DNA of 64,000 bases from Drechmeria coniospora (taxonomy: Eukaryota; Ascomycota; Sordariomycetes; Hypocreales; Ophiocordycipitaceae). This document shows positions 8,750-20,961 of the stretch, piece after piece. The DNA lies in assembly GCF_001625195.1 (NCBI RefSeq), contig NC_054391.1:7575157-7639156 (forward strand), given 5' to 3'. The position numbers were made by a program, and so were the translations under genes. The stretch's first letter is position 1. Each line of letters opens with the position of its first letter. The notes below the pieces were generated by a model. That model saw nothing but the letters and a program-made list of their open reading frames with translations. It made no database searches and had not been told where the DNA came from.

Positions 8750-11055
8750 TTAGGTATTGAGCTTGCCGCTCCGCTCCACCATGACCCTCACATCACCGAC
8801 CGACGTCCTCGCCATCTTCTTCAGCAACGTTCTTTCATCCGCCTCGCGGAATCTATCCCACGTGTCGAGCCCTTCCTTGGCTTGAATGCTCAGCGTCTCA
8901 TAGCCCTGCTTGATGACCTCGACAACCTGAAAGGTCGTCAGGTTGCTAGCCTTCTTGGTGGAGCCACCATTGGACGTGAGCATCTGCTTGTAGTGGGTGC
9001 TGACGCTGATGAGCGTGTCTATCGAGCTGTTCTTACGCTTTTGCAAGCCGTAATTATCCCTGAACTTGGTGAGCACGTCGCCGCACTCGACCACCTTGTA
9101 GAAGAGATCGTCGTACGCGGCCGGCGTCGGCAGAAATGCTTCGCCGGCGGAAAGGGACAGCGCAAGAAGGTTGACGACGTGGTCGAGGAGTGTATCTATC
9201 TGCGGCAGACCCTTGAGGTCCGCCGTGTACGTCGTGAGGAACCGAATCAACGACAGGAGGGAGCGGAAAAACTCGGACCAGTGGTAGTCGAGCCGCGTCC
9301 GGGAGCGTGAGAGGTACGAGATGATGCGCAGCATGATTCCGACGCATAGATTGTAAAGGCCGACATCCAGACGCCGCCTCAGGTTGTGGCTAATGCCACC
9401 AATCATGCTGTCGAGGAGACAGGTGGCCAAGACTCGCTCCCCTTTGACGTGCGGCAGAAAGGGCTTCCGTTGTCGGCAGAGGCGCACTGTGCCCTTTGAT
9501 TCGTCGCTGCACATCTTCTTGCACACGACGGGATCCTCCACCAGGAGGCGAAAAACCATGAGGTTCAGGTGCGCGTAGTGGGCGCTACGATGCGAGAGAT
9601 GGGCATGCTGCAGCAGGTACGACGTGAGGGAAACGAAGCTCGACACGGGCCGCTCCTTTCCCTTTTCAGCCGGCGCCATGGTGACGAGGTTGAAGCAGAA
9701 GAGCTTGTTTGCGTGGCCAAAGTCATACGTCGCCACCAGAACGGCCGCATTCTCTCCCGGTCTGACTGACCATGTCAGCGAACAATGGCGCGGCACGAGG
9801 CGACAGTCCTGCGCTCCACTCACAAGCTGCTAAGGAGTTTCTTCGCCGTCTCTGCATCGTGGACGACCTTCTTCTCGGCCCTTTTCTGCCCCGGAACAAC
9901 GGCACCGAGGCCGACCATGCTTAGCGTGTTGCTGAGTGACCACCCTTCCGGGACATCATCCTGAACAGCGACGTAGTCGGATCGCAAGGCCTGGCAAGTG
10001 TCTCCGACGCACTGGATTATCTTCTGGATGGTAGACTCCTTGACAAAGTCGTTGAGTCGCAGCTGATAGGGGTTTTGGAATTCAAACTTGTTGTAATTCG
10101 CCAAGAGGCCGACGAGTGTGAAGGCTCCCAAGATGTGGCCGGGCGACTCCGACTCGTGGATGAACTGCGCCATGCCATTGTCAGAGAAATGCCCAGGACT
10201 GGGCCGCCGCGGGGGGCGGAGGGGGGCATGGTACCTTGATGAGCGAAGGAAATAGATCTTTCTGGATCAGGTAGGTGAGGAGCGTCGTCTGGTAGGCGCC
10301 AGAGGTCACGGCCAGGAGCACGTCGATGGCTTTTTGCCGCAGTTCAACTGCGCCGTCCGTTAGTGTGAACGATAAACCGACAGAGAGGCAACTCGTCGCT
10401 TACAGTCCGCCCCATTGCGAATTATGTCATCCACGGTGCTGACAAAATCCGTAAAGACAGTGTCGATGTGGTCGAGCCCGGCCAGCACGGAGATGATGTC
10501 GGAGCTAGGATGGGGGTACTTTTTGGACAGCAAGCAGGAGAGAAAGGTTGTCAGGGTCTGGGCTGGGTAAGCAAAGACTTCGTTCATCTTGCGGACGGGC
10601 GACATGGGCCCGGAGGAAGGGAGTGATGTACATCAAGGGCATGCAGAGGGGCAAGACCTTGGCCCGCTTTGATGGTATCGATTGCGCGAGAGAAGAGGTC
10701 TCTGGTGTGACTATCGAGCAGCAGGACGTCAGAGGGGATGGTTTCGTTCAGTATGGTCTGCAGCGCTGGTCGATCTGGTCGGAGCAGGAAAAACTCGGTC
10801 CAGAAACCGTCCGACTTGTCGCCATCTTCGTCGTCCTGTATAACCGTCGACGATTAGCCGCGGCGAGCTGCCGTCTCGCGGAAGGCGTACCTTGGGGATG
10901 GAACACCATTAGTCGGCATGCGCAAGGGTGGGAGGCGATGCCGGCACGGGGAGGGCAGGGCACAAGCAAACCTTGAAGAGCGACGAGTACAGCTGAACAA
11001 TCTTGGGGGTGAAGACCTCGGGCGGAGACTGCCGCGTGAGTGGTGACGCCTCCAT
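8750..11055 (-). CDS. ARMH3-like armadillo-helical protein (DUF1741 / UPF0588)
   Basis: Six exons on the minus strand: 11055-10972, 10835-10632, 10557-10404, 10347-10235, 10164-9824 and 9761-8750, giving 635 residues. The protein matches my knowledge of the DUF1741 family (human ARMH3/C10orf76, fission yeast UPF0588): VQLYSSLFK and FWTEFFLLRPD at the start, PSSDIISVLAGLDHIDTVF, then a helical body ending in FQVVEVIKQGYETL and LDTWDRFREADE. The human protein works at the Golgi with PI4KB and GBF1; the fungal role is not established. The start at 11055 gives MEASPLTRQSPPEVFTPK. Intron 1 (10971-10836) appears composite, with an acceptor and a donor abutting at 10891/10890. All splice phases close and no in-frame stop occurs. 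Confidence 0.88.
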
Positions 11056-14000
11056 GGACCGTAGGACGAAGAAGAGAAACGCCAAAGGCCTCAGACGGAG
11101 AGAGGCCAGCAGGAGGCCGAGCTCAGGATACGGGTCGGAAGGATGGAGTGTAAGTAATGTTGGTCACTGACAGGTGGTCACCGATTTGACCGGTCACGTG
11201 CTGTCGGTACTGTTCGCTGGTTAGGTGATGCGACTGGAGAAGTCAATGCGGCGAACGCCATCATGCTGTCGGCACTGCGCATTCATTCGTTAGCTTACAT
11301 GGAAAATAATATTTATGAAATCATCAATGATATCTTTGATTCATAAACGACGTATTTCAGTGTTCGTTCGACTTGTGAGCTCGAGTGGCCAGGTCGATGG
11401 CCAAAAATCCGGATGGCGTACCATACTCGGGACGGGTTGGGAACGCATCCCGGCAAGTGGACGAAGAGAATTTGCGCGACGAGGCCTGGAAGCAAATATA
11501 TGTACATGCTCGTGGCTCGACTTGACCAAGGTTCGAGATGCAACAGCACGCCACCGCATGCAGGTGGATGATACCTTGGTCCCGGTCCACATCTGCCTGC
11601 GCTCACCACCACGGAGCACTACGCAGCAGGTACGAGAACGAGTTGTCCCAGCACAGGTACCACGAGTACAGTGTACTTGTGCATGTCCGTAGGGATGAAT
11701 GTGAATCGAAGGTCTACTACTCATCGGGACCAACAGTACTCCGTGCACAAGCTCGCATCACGGACATCGAGGATGAAGTGTGCTCTCGGGATCGTGCTCA
11801 TGTACAATGGCATCCAACCGACGATGCCATGCGGCTTCCCTGATCGTTTCCGACTTAGAGATACGGGCCTCATCCAGCATCCCGGATGAGCTTCAAGTGC
11901 ACGTTTCCACGGTGAAAGGCTTCCGTCGCATGGCCTACTGGCTGCTCTCAATATAGGGTACGGACTTCATTTGATCGGCACGATAATTCCTAGCGGAGAT
12001 CCTGGTCGCAGATAGAGATGCCGGCAGGCCGTCGAGGAATGAAAAGACGCAAGGTTGCACTCCAGCCTCGCAGGATATTATACCAAAATGGCGAGGACTG
12101 TGCGGAATCCCCTGCTCCCTGCTCCGAGCAGCGAAGCGAATGGTGGTTGGTCTGGCAGGAGCTTCGGCGGTTCCCCCAAGAACGCCTGGCACAGCGCAGC
12201 TTCGGGGGGGGTAGGGACCCTCTCGTTTGCTCTGCGAGTCTCCCGTCGGAACGTCCCTCAGGCGCGTGCCGTGGTGAGTGCATGTATTGTACAACTATGC
12301 CCACCACGGCCGGGTTCGTATCCGCCGGTTCGATGATGGGCCAAGAAGGTTAGGGGGAGATTGGTGATAATCAGCGGCGGACAGTTGTCACGGACAGCCC
12401 AATGAGGTAGGGCACGATAGGGCACAGATGGCCAGATCCGGAGGTACTCGTCTGATCACTCATCGGCGAAGCAAAGGGGCCTCGACGAGCATTGATTGGG
12501 CCGACCTGACGCGCTCTTTGCCATCCATCACTCGGCGGCCTCGAAAGTCAATGGAAACCAGCCCTGCAGGCCGAAATATGACATTTCATCAATGGATGGA
12601 GGGTGCGTGATGGAGTTGGACGAATGTGACGACGTGTGATGGGGCAAGTCAAACGTGACAGACTACGCGTACACATCAAGTACCTACCGCCCGCTGCACT
12701 TGGTCCCCTATGGCGACCCAAGAGTATTTCTTGACGCACTGCTAGGGGTACCAAGTATCCGAGTAGAGATATACGCTTGCGCAAGTCTCGGGCGGAAAAT
12801 CGGGGAGGACGTACGGAGTACTGGATGCCAATCTGCGTCGTTTGTGCGAATGGTGCAGCAAGTGCCGACCCGTACGTTCAGAGTGTCAATCGAGCATTGA
12901 ATGGACCGATGGCTGTGGCTCAAGATGGCCGAGGTCGATGGCGGCATAGGCGACATTGGATTGATGCTAAGCCGTGCTGTGTTGAGCAGCGCGCACTCTC
13001 CGCCGTCACGGACGGGACATGATGCGCACACGCCTAGCACAGGTACCACACATGGATGGGTAGGCCTGGAAATGTCCACTTGGCCGCATGCATGCATGAC
13101 GTGTGGTCATTGCACTGGTATACAATCCATGTGCAGTGCTGACGGTGAATTGCTCCGTCACCGTGTGATGGGGTTCAATGCCGAGCCACCCACCTACTTG
13201 CGCTGTATTCCCATCGCGTGCCTGGCTTGTACGTACACGCATGCTCCGTACTCCGTACACGACATGCAGATACGCTTCATGCAATCTGCCTGCCCGGAAC
13301 CGCGAAGACAAAGGTAGACGTCGGGCAAAGCGTGGCAGAGTCCTCCAGCCGATGGATACACTTCGATCTCGGCTTTACTCGATAGATCATCAGCCCGAAC
13401 GAGTAGATGCTGGTCTGGTCCGAGATCCGGAAATGTCAAGGCATCAGCAGATACACCACGTACTTGTACGATCTTCGGCCATGCGCTCGCTCATGCACGA
13501 TCGACATTCATAAGTAGTAGGTCCCAGCTTGTCTCAGCTCGGTGTCAACGGCACCACGGGCTAGAGGCGTTTCCAAAAACAAAACGTCACCGTCCCACTG
13601 ACCAGAGGCGGATTGCGCTGTTGGCAAGCCGAAGCTGACATGTCTCACCGGCTCATTAGTCGATGCGAGCTGTATGGAGTACGGGGCCCGTATCTGTACC
13701 CTCCGTACTCCGTACATGTAAACGAACTGGTGCGGAATACCTCGCCGGGGGCTCATAGGGCAGGTTGAACACCGCGACGGCCCCGGTGGCATTCGGGGCG
13801 CCTGCTCCCGGGGTGGATGGGGGTTTGCTCTGTACCGTATTGCGGGTGCGTGGTTGACGAAATCACCGGCGAGGCGGGAATTTGTTCGGCCTGGTGCTGG
13901 ATGATTGGTGAACCAATATCTGGTGACGGCTGGCCCTGTCCGCTCCGCATGGCTGCCCGACGACGGCACGGCGCAGGGACGGCGCCTAGCGGCAGATGTG

Positions 14001-14059
14001 GTAGCACCATGAACGCACAAACCCAACATGAAGTGTCGATGATGTAGGGGTGGCATTGC

Positions 14060-15350
14060 TCGAGGGAAGTACTTACGGAGCAGGAGTACCACAGGCACGT
14101 ACCTAGTACCTACTACAGTAGGTACTAGGTATGGAGTGCAGCTGCTGGGGTACTTCAAATTTGTGCTTGTACGGAGGACAAGTACTTGCATGTATTCTGT
14201 ACAGCTGCGGTTCGAGCCCCATTGCATCCGAGAAAGTGGTAGAGACGGTGCAAGCAATAATAATACCAAGGTACCGAGTAAGCTACTCCGTACTTGTAAG
14301 TAATTGCCAGTTCTCCGTAAAACTTGCCTACACTTGTGCATGTACTTGTACTGTGGCACTTGAATGTCGACGTCCTGATAATAGCACCATGTATTTGTGC
14401 GGACTTGCTGACTTGCAATCTGGTGTGTGATAGGTACCTAGTACCTCTAAGGCACAAGGTATTTATTACATTACATGTAAGTAAGTACACGTTCGAGCAA
14501 GTATTACTTGTAAGCTGCACAAACAAGTACACCTACTGCACTCCATACGCCACGAGAACAGCAGTACTTACAGTACAGCGATCATGCCGGGGCCTTCAAC
14601 TTGATAGCACGACTACTCCATCAGGTACCGAGGTACCTACTTGTAGGGGCTCCAGCCAGATACACTTTCTGCTATCAACTATAACAGCTGACATCTTGGT
14701 AGGCCGTACTTTCTTGATGCACTGTAGTCTGTATGCGCGCACAGGCCAGGTTGGCCATGCAGATTTTTTTTTTTTAAAAAACAATACGGTAATAATAGCT
14801 CTGTACGAAGGCATTTTGCTTCCCAAGACATCAGGGTACTAATATTAATTTGTACATGTACGGAGTACTACAAGTAGGTTGTAGGTACTGTATATCGGTT
14901 GCTTTTGCACTAATCACACAGCACCACTTTTCATCCCTGTTTGGCAGTACATGTACTCCGCAAGGTACTAAACTAGGGATACAAGTAAACCTTAGTACTT
15001 AGGTACTAGGCACTACCATAGTAGTAAGCACAAGTAGCGTCCCTGTTAGACTCTACTGTACATGTTCAGAACCAGATCAGGAACCAGCTTGTAAGTATTA
15101 CCGGGTCACTCGTATCAAGTGAATGTTCCGACAGGTAATGTACGGAGTAGGCGTACTTACTTGCATGTAAGTAGGTGCTTAAGTACGGAGTATGGAGTAC
15201 AAGAACAAGTATTGCAACAGACACGGACCTATATAGTAAGCTCATAAGAGTACTTGCTGTACTGCGAACATGGGACACTAGGAAATCCTGGAGTTGGGTG
15301 TAATGATTTACTCAAGTACATGTACATACTATTAGAGTACGGACTTCTCA
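14060..15350. repeat. Long GTAC palindrome island
   Basis: Repeated words GTACTTACGGAG, AGTAGGTACTAGG, GTACCTAGTACC, GTACATGTACGGAGTAC and similar run through this stretch with short unique gaps. A T-rich run (14762-14775) and an A-rich run follow each other inside it. Confidence 0.65.
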
Positions 15351-16014
15351 ATAGGGTGCTATGCAAAGCAACCCAGGTCACCTAGAAATGCTAGGCACTT
15401 CCCACGCAGCTTGTCTGATCGGATCAGCCAGCAGATCACGGTGTCGGCACAACGGGGCAATACAGCGCCTACGACGGAGCAGGTAGTACAAGTAAATGCC
15501 GTGGCGTAGCAGCGCATCTGGAGAACTAGGCTTGGGGGGAGAAAGGGTTGCTCTGGGGAGGAGGGCTGATGCAACAGGACATTCATCTCGTCGTCGTCAA
15601 GCCCAACGTGTCTGGTCGTTCCCGCTACCTTGAGATCTCCTGCGGGCTGCTGCGGAGGACTCGGCATTGCGACGGAATGATGCGTACTTGTTATGCACGG
15701 GGGGCGTGAGCGAGGTGAGGGGAGGGAAACCACCAGCAATCCTGAACATGCACTGGCACAGGCAATCGTGCCTGAGACGGACGGAGCGACGCTGAAGGGC
15801 ATGGATGCACTTGCTCTCCTCTCCCTGACGGAGTCTCCCTGACGAAGACGCAACCGAAGAATGGAGGCCAGGAAACCTAGCACATTCGTCTTCTGGATTG
15901 CCCTACAGGTAACGGGGCGCTTCACTGACTAGAGGTCGGCAAGGGGCCTAGGCACCCGACAGGCAGGGCTGCGAGGATCCGTTATTAGCGCCGTCGCACC
16001 GGTTTGGCTACCTA

Positions 16015-17090
16015 GCACACAGTACTTACAGTACGGAGTATAGTACATGCACATGCACTACTAGTACGTACTCCGTAATTACTACTAGGTACCTAGTAGT
16101 ACCTAGGACTACATAGGTACAGTACTGTAGAGTGATCGACAAGAGAGTACAGTAAGTACTACTAAGGTACAGTACGTAATACAGGTAGGTCCTTGCACCC
16201 ACTGCACGTGCAAGTACAGCACACCTTCAGCCCGTAGTCTTGGCGAGGATGGAGGGCAAAGTACCCAAGTACGAGTGCATGGCACACCAGTACTCCATAG
16301 TGGTCAGCGAGCACCCCGCGTCGAAGAGGTGGCCAAGTTCTGGGCACCGCCTGTACCACTCGTGCGCCCTTCTCGCACTTGGGATGGGCACCAGGAACCT
16401 CTTGTACCAAATCAGGCCCTGAGCTATTATATGATGGCTCCGTACTACTCATCTGCCCTAATAATACCAAGTACTGGTGGCTATCGGGTGCTGCCCCTCT
16501 CGTGCCAATAGAGCAAGTTAGGTGTACAGTAATTGGGTGCCCAGGCACCTTCCTGCTAGCACTGCACAGCACATATGCGTGGCCCAAAGTACATCTACTC
16601 CCAGCCTGCACAGCTTGCGCAGCAGTATGGCTGTAATGGTACGCGTACATGGACACATGGTCGTGTCTGAATACCTAGGTATGGAAGGAAGAAACGTCGG
16701 TCCGGTAATTCGTACGGCCTGAAGTTACCGACCCCGAGCACCGTGATGCAGTGGCAAGGTAAATTTGCGCATACAAACGGGCACTGATGATATGGCATGT
16801 AAATGCATGTGCGAAACACGTACTGCACTCCGTAAAGTACGTGCGTTTGTACGGAGTCGTGCCCAGGCACAGAGCACAAGCACTCACTCACTTGGCACTC
16901 GCAATGCACCTGTAAGTGTGCGGCATCTGCCATTACTACATGTAGTACTCCGTACATGGAGTTGTATATTACTTGCTGTACTGTAATACGTACTTCCTCC
17001 ATACATTTACTTAGGTACTGTATACCTACAACTAGGTACATGTGTCTGTCTGCGTGCTCGGAGTACCTACTTAGTACCTACCTGGTAGTC
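16015..17090. repeat. GTAC palindrome islands
   Basis: Two clusters (about 16015-16240 and 16800-17090) contain GTACCTAGTAGTACCTAGG, GTACTCCGTACATG and TACTTAGGTACTG words around a more unique stretch. Confidence 0.6.
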
Positions 17091-17630
17091 AAGGTGTTCG
17101 GTCCTAGGGTGTGAGGAGAGGAGGGGCCAGGAGATGGTGGCTGCGTGCCGCCACCGTGCGGTGCGTGGTGGGTTCGTCTCGGCACTCTGCCGGGCCGTCA
17201 GCATTCGAGACCCCAGCTCCAACCGACCTCGCGGTTCAGGGCATCATCCCGTCCTTCGCAGACTGGCCAATCCATCGACGCCTTTACATGCACGAACAAA
17301 AGTGTCCACGTACCTACAGAGCCACTCGTCACTGTGCACAAGCAAGAGAATGTACTCTGTGTTGGTAGGTGCTAACTGACGTATTGATGACCAGCATGCA
17401 TCGGCACATGAAATGCCACAGAGCTCGATGGCCCGATGGGTAGTGGCGTGTGGGTAGAAAGCGCCCTTCACCTACTGCACTGAATCCACGGGTGCACAGG
17501 AACATTCATTCGTTGGTGTCATGAGTGCCGCCATGCAAGTACATTGCCGTCCTGATGTGCGAACTACATTAGTGCGTAAGTAGGTACGGCGTACATTGGA
17601 TAGATCGGTTAACAGTGGTCATGATCCGAG

Positions 17631-17646
17631 TGCGGAGTACTCCGCA
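17631..17646. repeat. Isolated perfect palindrome TGCGGAGTACTCCGCA
   Basis: A 16-base perfect palindrome with the same centre (GGAGTACTCC) as the 18-bp palindrome found at 3598, 18762 and 28363, but different ends. Confidence 0.7.
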
Positions 17647-18189
17647 TATAGGTGCACTCTTCGGAGCAGTCATGGCGCGGTTGGTGAAAAGAAAAGAAGA
17701 AAAAAAAAACCTCATCTTTACTTGTAGGGAGAGTGCTGTGCGTACTAGTCGTCGGTAGTGCCTCTGGCTGCACTCTGGAGCTGTTGTACACGTGGCACAC
17801 ATTGCAACACTTGTGTGTATGTAGGTGTGCACCAAAAGTGTATGCAGGTTGTTGCCGTGGTGGATGGTGAGTGGTCGTTGGTGTGATGGAATGCTGCGCC
17901 GTACTCTGTGCATTCACGAACAATTCAGTCGCAACCGATCGATCCGTCTGGACACTGCATGTACGAGTGTTGATAATGAACGAGCGCCACTATACCGCAT
18001 ACGTTTGCGTGTACCTCTCTACATGCAACTTGTCAATGTATGCAACGTACGTTGCTCCTGCGAATGCTCGCAGGTGTAGGGGTTTGCATTTTCAACTCAT
18101 CGAACGTTCGGCTTGGCAATTCCAAGCAAGGCACAGTACATAACGCAGCTCAAAACTGGACTCCTGGTATTCAATACGTCCAGCAAATT

Positions 18190-19010
18190 TGTTCCCGCCA
18201 CACTCCTCCATATGTACCTAGTGCCACTTATAGACTACTCCGTACTCCGTACTCAGAAGCACATTAATTAATACGGCAAAGTGCCAAGGGGCATGTTGCC
18301 TACCTATCGAACAGGTACGAGGCACTTGCACTGCCATGCAAGTACTTATTTAATTACAGTACAGTACTTCCCTAGTACCAAATCGAAACGACCATGGCCC
18401 CCTTCCTCGCCGTCCGTGGTTAACCGTCCATGGTGGGGTCTCCTGCCTCCCTGCCTCCGCCTGTGACGACCAAGACAGGTGGATGGGCGGAATTTTAGTA
18501 CGAGGTGCCTACTTAAGTTCGCGTGTAAGTACACCACCCTCGTAAGTAGCCGCACACACGCACTTGCATGTCCGGGTACGGGATGGTACACGTGGTAGCA
18601 ACTGCACCAAGCATGGAATTCGAACACTTGCATGCAAGACCAAGTAGTGCTCCTCGTTGTCAAGACTCGACTAGCTACAACTATGCCCGTGAAAATGCAT
18701 CTACACAGCTGTACATGTACAAGTATGGACAAGTATGTGGTCCGACCTAATACGGTGTTATGTACGGAGTACTCCGTACTCCTCTCGTACCTACTTACTT
18801 ACACAGTGGCCAAGGCCGCCAGTCGAAGCCTTGCCGTCCCGGGATTCCATTTGGCTCGCGTAAGTATGCTCTGCTGAAGTGTCCTGTACTACCTAGTAAG
18901 TAAGTACTCCGTAAGTGACCCAAGTACATATCAGTGCATGTGCCAGTACGCGTACCGCACTGTACTCCGTACTCGGTCCATGATCATCCCATTCCGATAT
19001 ATGGCACTGT
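18190..19010. repeat. GTAC palindrome island with perfect 18-bp palindrome
   Basis: Contains GTACGGAGTACTCCGTAC at 18762-18779, the doubled ACTCCGTACTCCGTACTC near 18237 and several GTAAGTAAGTAC runs. Confidence 0.65.
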
Positions 19011-19234
19011 AGAAATCATAACGGCAGTTCGTACGGGGCAGGGAGCACAGTGCAGCGATAATTGCCACTTGGTATCAAGGCACTTTGGAATTGTTGTGAT
19101 TGCACCTCACGGAGTACTGGTACAACTATCCGCAGGTGTTGTATTACTGTCATGCACAAACAAGTGTAAGTACCTGTATGCGTTTACCCATCGACACTTT
19201 TGGTGGTAGGGGTACTACGTACCGCACATACTGA

Positions 19235-19960
19235 CTGTACTTATATTAGTACCTAGGTACTGAGTAAGGAAGTAGTAATAGGTCCCGTAACTAATACTAG
19301 GTACCCAGGCCTTCGACCTCGGTACATGTCATGTGTTGTGTGCCTGACTAGCGGGAATGGCTGGCTCCCCTTCCCAGTACGAGTGTGCTACCTGTGCACT
19401 GTGCAAGCAGTTGCGATTGTTGTTGGGCACCTGCATGTAGTTGTGCTGTACGCGTACAACTTTGCTGCGTCCGGAGCATGAGAACGAACGTACAACTACT
19501 TGTAAGTGTACTTGCAGTTGTAAGTGTGCCTGTAAGTACTCTGTACATGTGCTTCGTCCATGTACGTATGTCGTACTGTACCTTCCTCGTACACAACTAA
19601 TTACACCCACCTACTTTGTCCGCTAAGTACTGCTTTGTAGCTGTACTGTGCATGTGCAGGTGCAGGGTACGGGCTCACCTTGCCAGTCGGTGTGTAGCCT
19701 TAGACCCGCAAATGACAGACGGGACACATCCCGGTCCCCTGTCGCCCTCCCCTGGCGCCTGGTCCGTGCTTGGGGCAGACAAGTACATGTATGTCAGGTA
19801 CGTACAACTACATGTACTTACTTGCATGTACTTGCAGTACAAGTGCGCAGAGCTGCTCGAAAGCGTGTGGTGATGGTCTGGTCTACAGTACTTACTTACA
19901 TGCATTGTTACTTACTTGTACTCCGTACTTGCTGCTCTACAAGTACTCACTCGTCAAGGG
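19235..19960. repeat. GTAC palindrome island
   Basis: Words such as TTAGTACCTAGGTACTGAG, TACATGTATGTCAGGTACG and ACTTACTTGCATGTACTTG recur. No coding frame is credible here. Confidence 0.55.
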
Positions 19961-20961
19961 TCGACAGGTATTATTGCCATCTGACCGGTTGGACTGTTTC
20001 CCGTTCTTTCCTCTCGACTTTGCCCTTTCAGCCAATTTACGTTTCTAGCTTCACCCATTGACGGCCAAGCCCGACAAGACAAGACGACCGAGCATCTGGC
20101 CGGTGGATTTTTCGCCTTGTTCAATGCCACCTCCCTTTCCCCGACTGCTTCTGCTCCTGCAAGAATCTGCAAGTACTGTACCAGCCTGCGGTGGTATCGG
20201 GCTATGAGCTGGTAATAGCAGGTACCTTGCCTGCAAAGTGCCAATACCCGCGGAACCGGCGCCAACGCAGTGGTCACCTTCCTGCTCACCTGCGCCGTCG
20301 TATGTCGGGCACAAGCGGAAATCTGCAACCGCTGCATCTCGAGACCCGGGATCGGCCAGCTCGCGCTCGGCGGATGTGAGCTTGCATGCTGCGGATTCGT
20401 GAGTCTCCCCCTCGATCGCTCGCCTGTCCAATTGCGCCGTCCAATCTTCCGCTTCCCCGTTGCTTGCGAGTTGAGTGTGTGCGGACGATGGCTGTGACCA
20501 TCGTCGGCTGGAGCGAGGACGGCTCGCATCATGTGCATTCCTCTGCCCCCCATTCCAGACGCGGCTCGATGCCTCTTGCCACAACATGCAGGACGCGCTA
20601 CTTGCATGGGCTGATGACGAATGTCGCCTTCCAGACACGACGCAGAACTCCCATTGACACCGTCCGCCATACGTCTCGGCCTGCAGTCCGCCGACGACGG
20701 CTAGTTTAGCTGCTGGCAAAGCTCCTCGCCATAACGAACCTACCTATCTGTCGATATTTTGCCATCCGCCGGCCTATCCCCTTGGTGCCGATTAGCTCGA
20801 ACCCGGCATAACATACCCTCTCCCAGTCGCACTGCTCTGGTCGTTCGATTCACCCTAAAGCTCCCCCCTCCCGTGGCGGGCCGTTGTTCGGGAGCCGCCA
20901 GGGTCACTGCGAGGCCATCATCCGATGATCCTGAAGGAAGCGGCGGCCGACAGCAATCATC

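Larger units (their letters stand above)
11056..20961. other. 9.9-kb interval without a supportable gene, rich in GTAC palindrome islands
   Basis: Between the ARMH3-like gene and the RasGEF gene I find no recognisable protein, tRNA or rRNA. Scattered long open frames (for example 13508-14359, 15359-15925 and 19954-20719, all minus) have no family resemblance, overlap repeat words or overlap each other. Repeat islands fill much of 14.06-15.35, 16.0-17.1, 18.2-19.0 and 19.2-19.96 kb. The last kilobase is probably the promoter and leader of the RasGEF gene. Confidence 0.6.

Noticed and set aside
14205..14230. B-box-like GGTTCGAGCCCC on the plus strand
   Set aside because: No A box or acceptor stem within tRNA distance; the upstream DNA is a GTAC island.
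15359..15925. 188-codon minus-strand open frame
   Set aside because: No recognisable motif; GC-rich DNA readily gives such frames.
19954..20719. Two overlapping minus-strand frames (238 and 222 codons)
   Set aside because: They overlap each other in different frames and lie in the probable leader/promoter of the RasGEF gene.
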